Below are positions 1 through 7,086 of a stretch of 64,000 nucleotides of DNA, piece by piece; the first letter of the stretch is position 1, and every line of letters begins with the position of its first letter. The stretch covers positions 62,001-126,000 of the forward strand of contig NZ_NPKR01000011.1 of NCBI RefSeq assembly GCF_008329535.1, read 5' to 3'. Under the pieces are notes generated by a model. The model did not search any database and was not told the origin of the DNA. It was given only the letters and a program-made list of their open reading frames with translations. The translations under genes and the position numbers were made by a program. The stretch comes from Mycolicibacterium sp. P1-18. GTDB taxonomy: Bacteria > Actinomycetota > Actinomycetes > Mycobacteriales > Mycobacteriaceae.

Positions 1-619
1 CGGGAAAGAGTCCGTGGGGCAGTCCGAGCATCGACTCCAGTTCGGTGTCCCACGTCCCGTCGACGCCGAGCAGCCCGGTGGTCGAGGCATTGGTCCGCTC
101 CGTCGACGCGCGCCCGGTCAGCCAGTAGCCGATCAGATCCGGCACCAACAGGGCGGTGTCGGCGACGTCGAGCAGGCCCTCGGCCTTGTCGGCCGCCAGC
201 TGGAACATCGTGTTGAACGCCAGGTACTGCAGTCCGTTGCGGGCGTGAATGCGGTCCTGCGACAGCGTCTCGTGCACGGTGTCGGCGCCGAGCGCGCAGC
301 GCGCGTCGCGATAGTTGTAGGGCAGCCCGAGCAATGTGCCGTTGCGCAGCAGCCCGTAGTCGACGGCCCACGAGTCGACCCCGACGCTCGTCGCGTCGGG
401 CGCGACGCGGGACGCCTCGGCCAACCCGCTGCACACGCGGCCGAACAGGCCGGGCAGGTCCCAGTGCATCGCCGTGCGCCGGCCGTTCCAGAGGTAGACC
501 GGGTCGTTGGGGAAGCGGATGAGCTGGCGCATCTCGAGAACGCCGGGTCCGACGTCGGCCAGCATGACCCGGCCGCTGGTGGCGCCCAAGTCGACCGCGA
601 CGAACCGGCCGGTGCTCAT
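1..619 (-). CDS. rhaB: Rhamnulokinase (partial, C-terminus outside window)
   Basis: FGGY-family sugar kinase that phosphorylates L-rhamnulose to L-rhamnulose-1-phosphate in the cytosol. The visible 206 N-terminal residues begin MSTGRFVAVDLGATSGRVML, which holds the ATP phosphate-1 loop (DLGATSGR, about residues 10-17). They continue with the family segments VGVDSWAVDYGLL, NYRDAR and QLAADKAEGLL, typical of RhaB-like kinases. The ATG overlaps the stop of the upstream aldolase gene by 4 bp (ATGA), which fixes the start and implies translational coupling. It is the last visible gene of the rhamnose operon; the rest lies beyond the left edge. Confidence 0.9.
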   Translation of the reverse strand, partial: MSTGRFVAVDLGATSGRVMLADVGPGVLEMRQLIRFPNDPVYLWNGRRTAMHWDLPGLFGRVCSGLAEASRVAPDATSVGVDSWAVDYGLLRNGTLLGLPYNYRDARCALGADTVHETLSQDRIHARNGLQYLAFNTMFQLAADKAEGLLDVADTALLVPDLIGYWLTGRASTERTNASTTGLLGVDGTWDTELESMLGLPHGLFP

Positions 620-2661
620 CGGAGGAACGCGGCGGCCACGCCCGCATCCACCGGCACGTGCAACCCGGTCGTATGCGAGAAGTCCGAGGTGCACAGCGCG
701 AAGGCCGCGTTGGCGATGTTCTCCGGCAGCACTTCGCGTTTGAGCAGGGTGCGCTGCGCGTAGTAGGCGCCCAGCTCTTCCTCGGGCACGCCGTAGACCG
801 CGGCCCGCTTGGCGCCCCAGCCGCCCGCGAAGATCCCGGAGCCACGGACCACGCCGTCGGGGTTGATGCCGTTGACCTTGACGCCGTGCTCGCCGAGTTC
901 GGCGGCCAGCAGCCGCACCTGGTGCGCCTGGTCTGCCTTGGTCGCGGAGTACGCGATGTTGTTGGGCCCGGCGAACACCGAGTTCTTCGACGAGATGTAG
1001 ATGATGTCGCCGCCCAGCTTCTGGTCGATCAGCGCGCGGGCGGCCGCCTTCGAGACCAGGAACGAGCCGCGGGCCATCACGTTGTGCTGCAGGTCCCAGT
1101 CGGCGGCCGTGGTCTCCAGCAGCGACTTCGACAGGGACAGACCGGCGTTGTTGACCACGATGTCGATGCCACCGAACGCCAGCACGGTCGCGTCGACGGC
1201 GGCCTGCACGGCCGCCTCGTCGGTCACGTCGGCGGCGATCCCGATCGCCGCGTCGCTGTTGCCGATCTCTCGAGCTGCGGCGCCGGCCTTTTCGGCGTCC
1301 AGGTCGGCGATGACGACGCAGGCGCCCTCGGCGGCAAGGCGTTGCGCGATGGCCTTGCCAATCCCGGACGCCGCCCCCGTGACCAACGCAATGCGAGTGG
1401 CCAGTGGTTTCGGCTTGGGCATCCGTGCCAGCTTGGCCTCCTCCAGAGACCAGTACTCGATGCGAAACTTCTCGGCCTCGTCGATGGGAGCGTAGGTCGA
1501 GATGGCCTCCGCGCCGCGCATCACGTTGATCGCGTTGAGGTAGAACTCGCCGGCCACCCGGGCCGTCTGCTTGTCCTTGCCGTAGCTGAACATGCCGACG
1601 CCGGGAATCAGCACGATCGCCGGGTCGGCACCGCGCATGGCGGGCGACTCGGGCGAGGCATGCCGCTGGTAGTAGTCGGCGTAGTCGGCGCGGTACTGCT
1701 CGTGCAGTTCGGTCAGCCTGGCCTTGGCGTCCTCGACGGACGCGTCCGCGGGTAGGTCGAGCACCATGGGCTTGACCTTGGTGCGCAGGAAGTGGTCCGG
1801 GCAGCTGGTGCCCAGCGCGGCCAGCCTCGGATGCTCAGCGCTGGAGAGGAATTCGAGCACCCGCGGATCGTCGGTGAAATGGCCGACCTGGGGCTTGTCG
1901 GCCGACGCGAGACCACGGACGAACGGGGCCAGCTCGGCGGCCTTCGCGCGACGCCGGTCGTCGGGCAGCGCGCCGTAGCCGTCCAGCGGGGCGCCGAAGG
2001 GCTGCGGGCGGCCGTTGGCGTCGAGGTACCGCTGCACCGTGTCGATGATCTCCAACGACCGCGCCTCCGCCTCGGCCGAGGTGTCGCCCCACGCGGTGAT
2101 GCCGTGGCCGCCGAGGATCGTGCCGATCGCCTGTGGATTGCGCTCCTTGATCTCGGCGATGTCGAGACCGAGCTGGAAGCCCGGCCTGCGCCACGGCACC
2201 CACACCACGCGATCACCGAAGATCTGCTTGGTCAGCGCCTCACCGTCGGCCGCGGTCGCCAGCGCGATGCCGGAGTCGGGGTGCAGGTGGTCGACGTGGG
2301 CCGCGTCGACCAGGCCGTGCATCGCGGTGTCGATCGACGGTGCCGCGCCACCCCGCCCGTGCAGGCAGTAGTCGAAGGCGGCGACCATCTCGTCCTCGCG
2401 CTCCACGCCGGGGTAGACGTCGACCAGCGCGCGCATGCGGTCCAGCCGCAGCACGGCCAGTCCGTTCTCGGTCAGGGTGCCGAGGTCACCCCCGGATCCC
2501 TTGACCCACAACAGGTCGACGGGCGCACCCGTCACGGGGTCGGTGTCGGAGCCCTTGGCCGAGGTGTTGCCCCCGGCGTAGTTGGTGTTCTTCGGGTCCG
2601 AGCCCAGCCGGTTGGACCGGTTGATCAGATCGTCGACGGTTGGATTGCTCATGGTGGTCAT
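616..2661 (-). CDS. Bifunctional rhamnulose-1-phosphate aldolase / short-chain (lactaldehyde) dehydrogenase
   Basis: A 681-aa fusion. The N-terminal part (about 1-410) is a class II aldolase/adducin-type domain with zinc-ligand motifs HLHPD and GGHG. It should cleave L-rhamnulose-1-phosphate to DHAP and L-lactaldehyde. The C-terminal part (about 424-681) is a classical SDR with TGAASGIG (NAD(P) binding), NNAG, a catalytic Ser in YISSKNS and the YSATK tetrad motif. It presumably oxidises the lactaldehyde. I chose ATG at 2661 (MTTMSNPTVDD) because it overlaps the rhaI stop as ATGA; a longer reading from 2775 lies entirely inside rhaI. Its own stop overlaps rhaB. This fused form is known from actinobacterial and Bacillus-type rhamnose clusters. 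Confidence 0.92.
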   Translation of the reverse strand: MTTMSNPTVDDLINRSNRLGSDPKNTNYAGGNTSAKGSDTDPVTGAPVDLLWVKGSGGDLGTLTENGLAVLRLDRMRALVDVYPGVEREDEMVAAFDYCLHGRGGAAPSIDTAMHGLVDAAHVDHLHPDSGIALATAADGEALTKQIFGDRVVWVPWRRPGFQLGLDIAEIKERNPQAIGTILGGHGITAWGDTSAEAEARSLEIIDTVQRYLDANGRPQPFGAPLDGYGALPDDRRRAKAAELAPFVRGLASADKPQVGHFTDDPRVLEFLSSAEHPRLAALGTSCPDHFLRTKVKPMVLDLPADASVEDAKARLTELHEQYRADYADYYQRHASPESPAMRGADPAIVLIPGVGMFSYGKDKQTARVAGEFYLNAINVMRGAEAISTYAPIDEAEKFRIEYWSLEEAKLARMPKPKPLATRIALVTGAASGIGKAIAQRLAAEGACVVIADLDAEKAGAAAREIGNSDAAIGIAADVTDEAAVQAAVDATVLAFGGIDIVVNNAGLSLSKSLLETTAADWDLQHNVMARGSFLVSKAAARALIDQKLGGDIIYISSKNSVFAGPNNIAYSATKADQAHQVRLLAAELGEHGVKVNGINPDGVVRGSGIFAGGWGAKRAAVYGVPEEELGAYYAQRTLLKREVLPENIANAAFALCTSDFSHTTGLHVPVDAGVAAAFLR

Positions 2662-3803
2662 GCTCCCCACGAAGATTGAGTACCGCCGACGCGCTCGGCG
2701 ACGACGGTGTCCTGGTAGCCCGATTCGGCGAAGGCACGCATCGGATGCTCGGGCAGGCCCCGCTCGGCGCGCCATCGAGCCATGGCCGGACGGACGTCGG
2801 TGTAGAAGGCGTCCATGAAGATCTCGTTGGCGCCCAGCACGTCACCGGACTCCTGGGCGACGGCCAGTGCGTCGACGTCGACGAGTTCTGCCCGTGCCGT
2901 CATCTCGGCGACGTTGAGCACCGAGCGGATCTGGCCGGGGATCTTGGCCTCGACGTTGTGGCACTGGTCCAGCATCAGGGCGAGGTCGCTGCCCTCGGCA
3001 AGCCCACCGCCACGGATCACCTCGAACATGATGCGGAACAGCTGGAACGGATCGGCCGCGCCGACGATGAGGTCGTCGTCGGCGTAGAAGCGGGAGTTGA
3101 AGTCGAAGGACCCCAGTTTCCCGAGCCGCAGCAGCTGCGCGACGATGAACTCGATGTTGGTGCCGGGCGCGTGATGACCGGTGTCGAGGCATACCTTCGC
3201 GCGCTCGCCGAGAGCCGACACCTGGGCATACGAGGTGCCCCAGTCCGGCACGTCGGTCATGTACATCGCCGGCTCGAAGAACTTGTACTCCAACACCATT
3301 CGCTGGCCCTCGCCGATGTGCTGGTAGATGGCGGCCAGCGACTCGGCCAATCGGTCCTGCCTGCCTCGGATGTCGCCCTGGCCCGGGTAGTTGGTGCCGT
3401 CGGCGAGCCAGATCTTCAGGTCGCGGGATCCGGTCTGGTTCATGATCTCGATGCACGCGAGGTGGTGGTCGATCGCCTTCTGCCGGACCATCTTGTCCAG
3501 GTGGGTCAGGCTGCCGAACTTGTAGTCGTCGTCCTGGAACGTGTTGGAGTTGACGGTCCCGAGCGTCACGCCGTGCTCGGCGGCGTGCGCGGCGAGGGCG
3601 GTGTAGTCGTCGACCCGGTCCCACGGGATGTGCAGCGCCACCGTCGGGGCCATCCCCGTGAAGCGGTGCACCGTCGCCGCGTCGGCGATCTTCTCCTCGA
3701 CGGTGCGCGGGGTGCCGGGCGTGCCGAACACCTTGAAGCGGGTACCGGAGTTTCCGAATGCCCAGGAGGGCAGTTCGATGGCCAGGTTGTCGAGCAGGTT
3801 CAT
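2658..3803 (-). CDS. rhaI: L-rhamnose isomerase
   Basis: A 381-aa TIM-barrel sugar isomerase that interconverts L-rhamnose and L-rhamnulose. It carries metal-site segments expected of the Pseudomonas-type RhaI family: VLEYKFFEP, CLDTGHHAPGTN, SFDFNSRFYADDD and MLDQCHN. The start MNLLDNLAIELPSW at 3803 is supported by the ATGA overlap with the transporter stop. Upstream in-frame codons fall inside the transporter gene, so a longer reading is not credible. It follows mutarotase and transporter in the order expected for uptake followed by isomerisation. Confidence 0.93.
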   Translation of the reverse strand: MNLLDNLAIELPSWAFGNSGTRFKVFGTPGTPRTVEEKIADAATVHRFTGMAPTVALHIPWDRVDDYTALAAHAAEHGVTLGTVNSNTFQDDDYKFGSLTHLDKMVRQKAIDHHLACIEIMNQTGSRDLKIWLADGTNYPGQGDIRGRQDRLAESLAAIYQHIGEGQRMVLEYKFFEPAMYMTDVPDWGTSYAQVSALGERAKVCLDTGHHAPGTNIEFIVAQLLRLGKLGSFDFNSRFYADDDLIVGAADPFQLFRIMFEVIRGGGLAEGSDLALMLDQCHNVEAKIPGQIRSVLNVAEMTARAELVDVDALAVAQESGDVLGANEIFMDAFYTDVRPAMARWRAERGLPEHPMRAFAESGYQDTVVAERVGGTQSSWGA

Positions 3804-5113
3804 CGGGCTGCCACCTCCGTCGTGGTCGGGTTCTCCATCTTGCCGTATCGCTCGAGTTCGATCTGCCGCAATGACTTTCCTCTGGTCTCCGGGGCCCACA
3901 CGGCGCCGATGATCAGGGCCACCACCAGCAGGCCGATGAGCAGCAGCCCGACTCCTGTCAGTCCGGTGACGGCGAGCAGCGTCGGGAAGAAGTAGCTCAG
4001 CAGACCGGTGAAGCTGCGCACCACGCAGAACATCACGCCCTGCGCGCTGGCCCGGTACGGGGTGGCGAACAGCTCGCTGGCCCAGAGGCTGTAGAACGCC
4101 TGCGCGCCGATGCCCGCCGAGACGCCCCACAGCACGGCGAACGCGAGCATGGTCGGCACCCCGCCGTCGGTGAACGCCACCAGCACGATCCAGCCAAGGA
4201 TGCCGAGCGCGGCACCGACGACGTACAGCAGCCGCTGCGAGACCCGGTCGGCGTAGCGCATGAACCCGAAGTAGGTGGCGGCCACGGTGCAGCCCCACAC
4301 CAGCACCTGCAGCATGTTCTGCGCCACGGGACTGTGCAGCCCGGCGGCGTCGTAGACCCGCGGCATGAAGATGCCCGCCTGGCCGGCGACGGTGTTCCAG
4401 AAGAGGTAGATGCCGCCGAGGAACAGCAGCGCGGTGATGTTGACCTTGCGGCTGAACAGCCCGCGCAGCCCACGCAGGCCGACCGCATTGGCGACGGGCA
4501 CCGGTTCGTCGCGGCCCTCCTCGGCCCAGATCTGCGACTCGGCCAGGCCCTGGCGCACCCACCAGACCACGGCGGCGACGACGAAGAGGTGCAGGAAGAT
4601 CAGCCGTGATCCGAGCAGGCCCAGCGGCGCCAGCGCGGCGGCCAGGCCGAACCCGATCAGCGGCCCGACCGACCAGGCCAACTGCGCGGTGCCGACGTGC
4701 TTGGCGCGACCGTCGGCCGGCGCCTGCTCGGCGATGTAGGTCCACGACGCGGGGACGCCCGCGCCGACCGCGACGCCGGTGATGACGAAGGCGGCCAAGA
4801 GCATTGCGTAGTTGGCGGCGAAGGCGGCGAGCAGCACGCCAACCATGTAGACCAGCAGGTCGTAGGTGTAGATCGCCTTGCGGCCGTACCGGTCGCACAG
4901 CGGGCCGCCGAGGATCGCGCCGATGGCCGCGCCGAAGGCGTTGGCGCTCAACGCCGCGAGCAGGCCGACGGCGAAGTTGCCGAGGTGGAACTCCGACTGC
5001 CAGAACGCCAGGCTGGTGGCGATGGCGATGATCGACCCGGCCTCGATGTAGTTGGACATGGCGACCGCGATGGTCGCCCGCCAGCCCGTGGTGGTGCGTG
5101 CTCCGATTTTCAT
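3800..5113 (-). CDS. MFS sugar transporter, probable L-rhamnose permease
   Basis: A 437-aa polytopic membrane protein with about 12 hydrophobic segments and the MFS A-motif GGPLCDRYGRK at residues 69-79. The C-terminus carries PETRGKSLRQIE, the sugar-porter-type ending. The sequence alone gives no substrate; the position between rhamnose mutarotase and isomerase implies L-rhamnose import. The start at 5113 (MKIGARTTTGWRATI) lies 8 bp after the mutarotase stop, and the gene end overlaps rhaI by 4 bp. Confidence 0.85.
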   Translation of the reverse strand: MKIGARTTTGWRATIAVAMSNYIEAGSIIAIATSLAFWQSEFHLGNFAVGLLAALSANAFGAAIGAILGGPLCDRYGRKAIYTYDLLVYMVGVLLAAFAANYAMLLAAFVITGVAVGAGVPASWTYIAEQAPADGRAKHVGTAQLAWSVGPLIGFGLAAALAPLGLLGSRLIFLHLFVVAAVVWWVRQGLAESQIWAEEGRDEPVPVANAVGLRGLRGLFSRKVNITALLFLGGIYLFWNTVAGQAGIFMPRVYDAAGLHSPVAQNMLQVLVWGCTVAATYFGFMRYADRVSQRLLYVVGAALGILGWIVLVAFTDGGVPTMLAFAVLWGVSAGIGAQAFYSLWASELFATPYRASAQGVMFCVVRSFTGLLSYFFPTLLAVTGLTGVGLLLIGLLVVALIIGAVWAPETRGKSLRQIELERYGKMENPTTTEVAAR

Positions 5114-5121
5114 GGGTTCCT

Positions 5122-5460
5122 TCAGTCGAGGTGGAAGTACTCGGTGAGCGGTGTCATCGCCTGATCGGGCGCGACGCCGGTGGGGTGCTCGAAGAAGTCG
5201 GCCATCCCGGCCTGCCAGCGAGCGTTGACCTCTGTCTCGGCCATGCGGGACTGCGCTGCCGCGAAGTCGTCGGTCTCCAGGTACCCGACGACCAGACCGT
5301 CGTCGGCGCGGACGAAGAGCGAATAGTTGTGCCAGCCCGCGTCCCTCAGTGCGTCGAGCATGTCGGGCCAGACGTATTCGTGGGCCGCGACGTACTCGTC
5401 GATGCGGTCGGGTTTGAGGTGCAGCACGAAGCACACCCGGGTGACCGCGACTGACTCCAC
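5122..5460 (-). CDS. rhaM: L-rhamnose mutarotase
   Basis: A 112-aa RhaM-family (DUF718) protein, the usual size of these dimeric ferredoxin-fold mutarotases. They speed interconversion of the alpha and beta anomers of L-rhamnose. Family hallmarks are visible: the active-site His and WP in AAHEYVWPDML (H27, W31), WHNYSLFV, and the C-terminal LTEYFHLD. The start is GTG at 5460, preceded by GGAGG 5-8 nt upstream. It is the first gene of the rhamnose operon, right behind the operator region. Confidence 0.92.
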   Translation of the reverse strand: MESVAVTRVCFVLHLKPDRIDEYVAAHEYVWPDMLDALRDAGWHNYSLFVRADDGLVVGYLETDDFAAAQSRMAETEVNARWQAGMADFFEHPTGVAPDQAMTPLTEYFHLD

Positions 5461-5473
5461 CGCTCGCCTCCAG

Positions 5474-5489
5474 ATTGAAACGTTTCAAT
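5474..5489 (-). promoter_or_regulatory. Perfect 16-bp palindromic operator of the rhamnose operon
   Basis: ATTGAAACGTTTCAAT is identical to its reverse complement, with the central CG typical of LacI-family operators. It lies 14 bp upstream of the rhaM GTG, where bound repressor would block transcription or initiation. No LacI-type regulator is inside the window, so the cognate protein is unknown. Confidence 0.75.
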
Positions 5490-5490
5490 A

Positions 5491-5506
5491 CGTGATCGCA
5501 GTCACG
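5491..5506 (-). promoter_or_regulatory. CRP-like site
   Basis: CGTGATCGCAGTCACG has GTGA-N6-TCAC half-sites, the spacing of CRP-family sites (mycobacterial Crp/Rv3676 prefers GTGNNANNNNCACA-like sequences). It starts one base beyond the rhamnose operator, on the promoter-distal side. This would suit cAMP-linked control of sugar catabolism; that role is inferred. Confidence 0.5.
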
Positions 5507-5534
5507 ATATGCAGCGACGCCGACGAAGTCAACA

Positions 5535-5589
5535 CGCGATTTCGGCGTGGTCACCGGCGGTCATCGCCGGTGATCACGCCGAAATCGCG
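5535..5589 (-). terminator. Long inverted repeat between thiolase-like gene and rha promoter
   Basis: A 55-bp stem-loop: arms 5535-5559 and 5565-5589 pair along 25 positions with one non-Watson-Crick step, around a 5-base loop. It begins 9 bp beyond the stop of the thiolase-like gene and separates it from the rha operon. No T-tract follows, so it may act as a non-canonical terminator or an mRNA 3'-end protector. Confidence 0.6.
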
Positions 5590-5597
5590 GAGGGGAG

Positions 5598-7070
5598 CTA
5601 GATGAGGGTGGCGGTCCCGTCGGCGTCCACCCGGACCTTCACGCCCGCGATGTCCTCGCGGGTGCTGGTCTCGGCCTCGGACGCGTCGGTGACCACGGCC
5701 AGCGCGCGGGTGTCGTCGGGTGTGCGCACCGCGAGGAACACCTTCTCCGCCGCACCCTCACGGGTCACCGGCGTCGTCCACGACTCCACCGTGCCGACGC
5801 CCTCCCAGTGGTCCTCGGCGACCACGGTGGGCTCGGCGTCGACGGCGGATTGCACGTCCTCCCAACGGAACTCGCCCGTCGGCGGTTGCGTGCCGTACAC
5901 CCCGAAGCTGTGCTTGGTCAGATACCCGCCGTTGGCGGTGACCAGGCCCAGCGTGCCCGGCGAGGCCACCAGCTTCTCGGCCATGGTGGCGATGGAGTGG
6001 GTGACGTAGTTGTTCCACGGCCCACCCGCGAACGTCAGTCCGCCGGTGACGGTCAACGCACGGCCGCCGTCGACCGGGATCCCCAGCTCGCGCGCCGCCA
6101 CCTGCACCGCCGACGGGAAGCACGAGTACAGGTCGACGAAGTCCATGTCGTCGACGCCCTTGCCGGCGAGCTCCAGCGCCCGGCCGCCGGCGATCCGGAT
6201 GGCCGGTGACCGGTCGAACGCGGCCCGCTCGGCGATCAGATAGGTGTCGTGCGCGTCGGTTCCCGCATACGGGAACACCCATGTGTCGCTGGGGATCTGG
6301 AGCCGCTCGGCGTTCTGCACCGACGTCAGGATCAGCACGGCCCCCTGGTCGACCATGTTGTTCGAGTTCATCAGCTTGGTGTACGGCCAGCTGATCATCC
6401 GGTTGCTCGCGCTGGGCTCCGAGATCTCCTCGGCGGTAACGGGATTGCGATTCCAGGCATGCGGATTGTCCTGGGCGACGGCGCTGAACCCGGCCCACAG
6501 CTCGCCGATCCGGCGGCGATGCGCGTCGGGCGTCTCCCCCGCCGAGATCCGCAGCGCCTGCTCGAACATGGGGTACACGTAGGACGGGCGGTCCAGGTGA
6601 ATGCGCAACTCGACCGGGCCCGCCAAGAGGAATTCGTCGTCGCCGCCCTGCGGCACGGGCACCGAATCGTCCTGCTTGGTGTAGTCGAGGTGGCCGCCCG
6701 CCGCCCGCACCTTGGTCCGCGTGCGCCACGTCTCGGCGCCGGCGATCATCACCGTGTCCACGCTGCCCGACTGGATGTCGAGGCAGGCCTGGTTGACCAG
6801 CGACTGCGGGACGTTGCCGCCGATGCTGGTGTAGCGCCCCTCGGCCCCGCTCGCCCCGATCCGCTCCGCCAGCAGCACACCGGGATTGCGGTACCGCCAC
6901 GACAGCAGGTTGACGATCCGCACCGAGTCGACGGTCTCGAGCACCCGGGGGTCGGCGGCGGCCCGCGCCGCCCGCTCCATCAGGTCGACGGGCTCCACTT
7001 CCGGGTCGCTGTCGTGCTGGTTGACCTGGCCGTAGCCGACGAGCACGGGGGTTCTGGGATCAAGGGGCAC
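5598..7070 (-). CDS. Thiolase-like (acetyl-CoA acetyltransferase family) protein
   Basis: A 490-aa protein of the thiolase superfamily resembling M. tuberculosis Rv1867. The thiolase fold is recognisable in MIAGAETW, DLYSCFPSAVQ, TGGLTFAGGPWNNY and the C-terminal TANGGYLTKHSFGVYG (region of the catalytic His). At the position of the usual nucleophilic Cys (N-x-x-C-x-S-G) this protein has GGNVPQ, so a normal thiolase reaction is doubtful. A C-terminal extension of about 80 residues follows, as in this subfamily. The start is GTG at 7070, 16 bp after the CaiB-type gene, so the two are probably one operon. Substrate unknown. Confidence 0.8.
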   Translation of the reverse strand: MPLDPRTPVLVGYGQVNQHDSDPEVEPVDLMERAARAAADPRVLETVDSVRIVNLLSWRYRNPGVLLAERIGASGAEGRYTSIGGNVPQSLVNQACLDIQSGSVDTVMIAGAETWRTRTKVRAAGGHLDYTKQDDSVPVPQGGDDEFLLAGPVELRIHLDRPSYVYPMFEQALRISAGETPDAHRRRIGELWAGFSAVAQDNPHAWNRNPVTAEEISEPSASNRMISWPYTKLMNSNNMVDQGAVLILTSVQNAERLQIPSDTWVFPYAGTDAHDTYLIAERAAFDRSPAIRIAGGRALELAGKGVDDMDFVDLYSCFPSAVQVAARELGIPVDGGRALTVTGGLTFAGGPWNNYVTHSIATMAEKLVASPGTLGLVTANGGYLTKHSFGVYGTQPPTGEFRWEDVQSAVDAEPTVVAEDHWEGVGTVESWTTPVTREGAAEKVFLAVRTPDDTRALAVVTDASEAETSTREDIAGVKVRVDADGTATLI

Positions 7071-7086
7071 GATGGCCTTTCTGCCG

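Noticed and set aside
2658..4898. 746-codon reading that extends rhaI far upstream
   Set aside because: The added part lies out of frame over the MFS transporter, and the ATGA overlap marks the true rhaI start at 3803.
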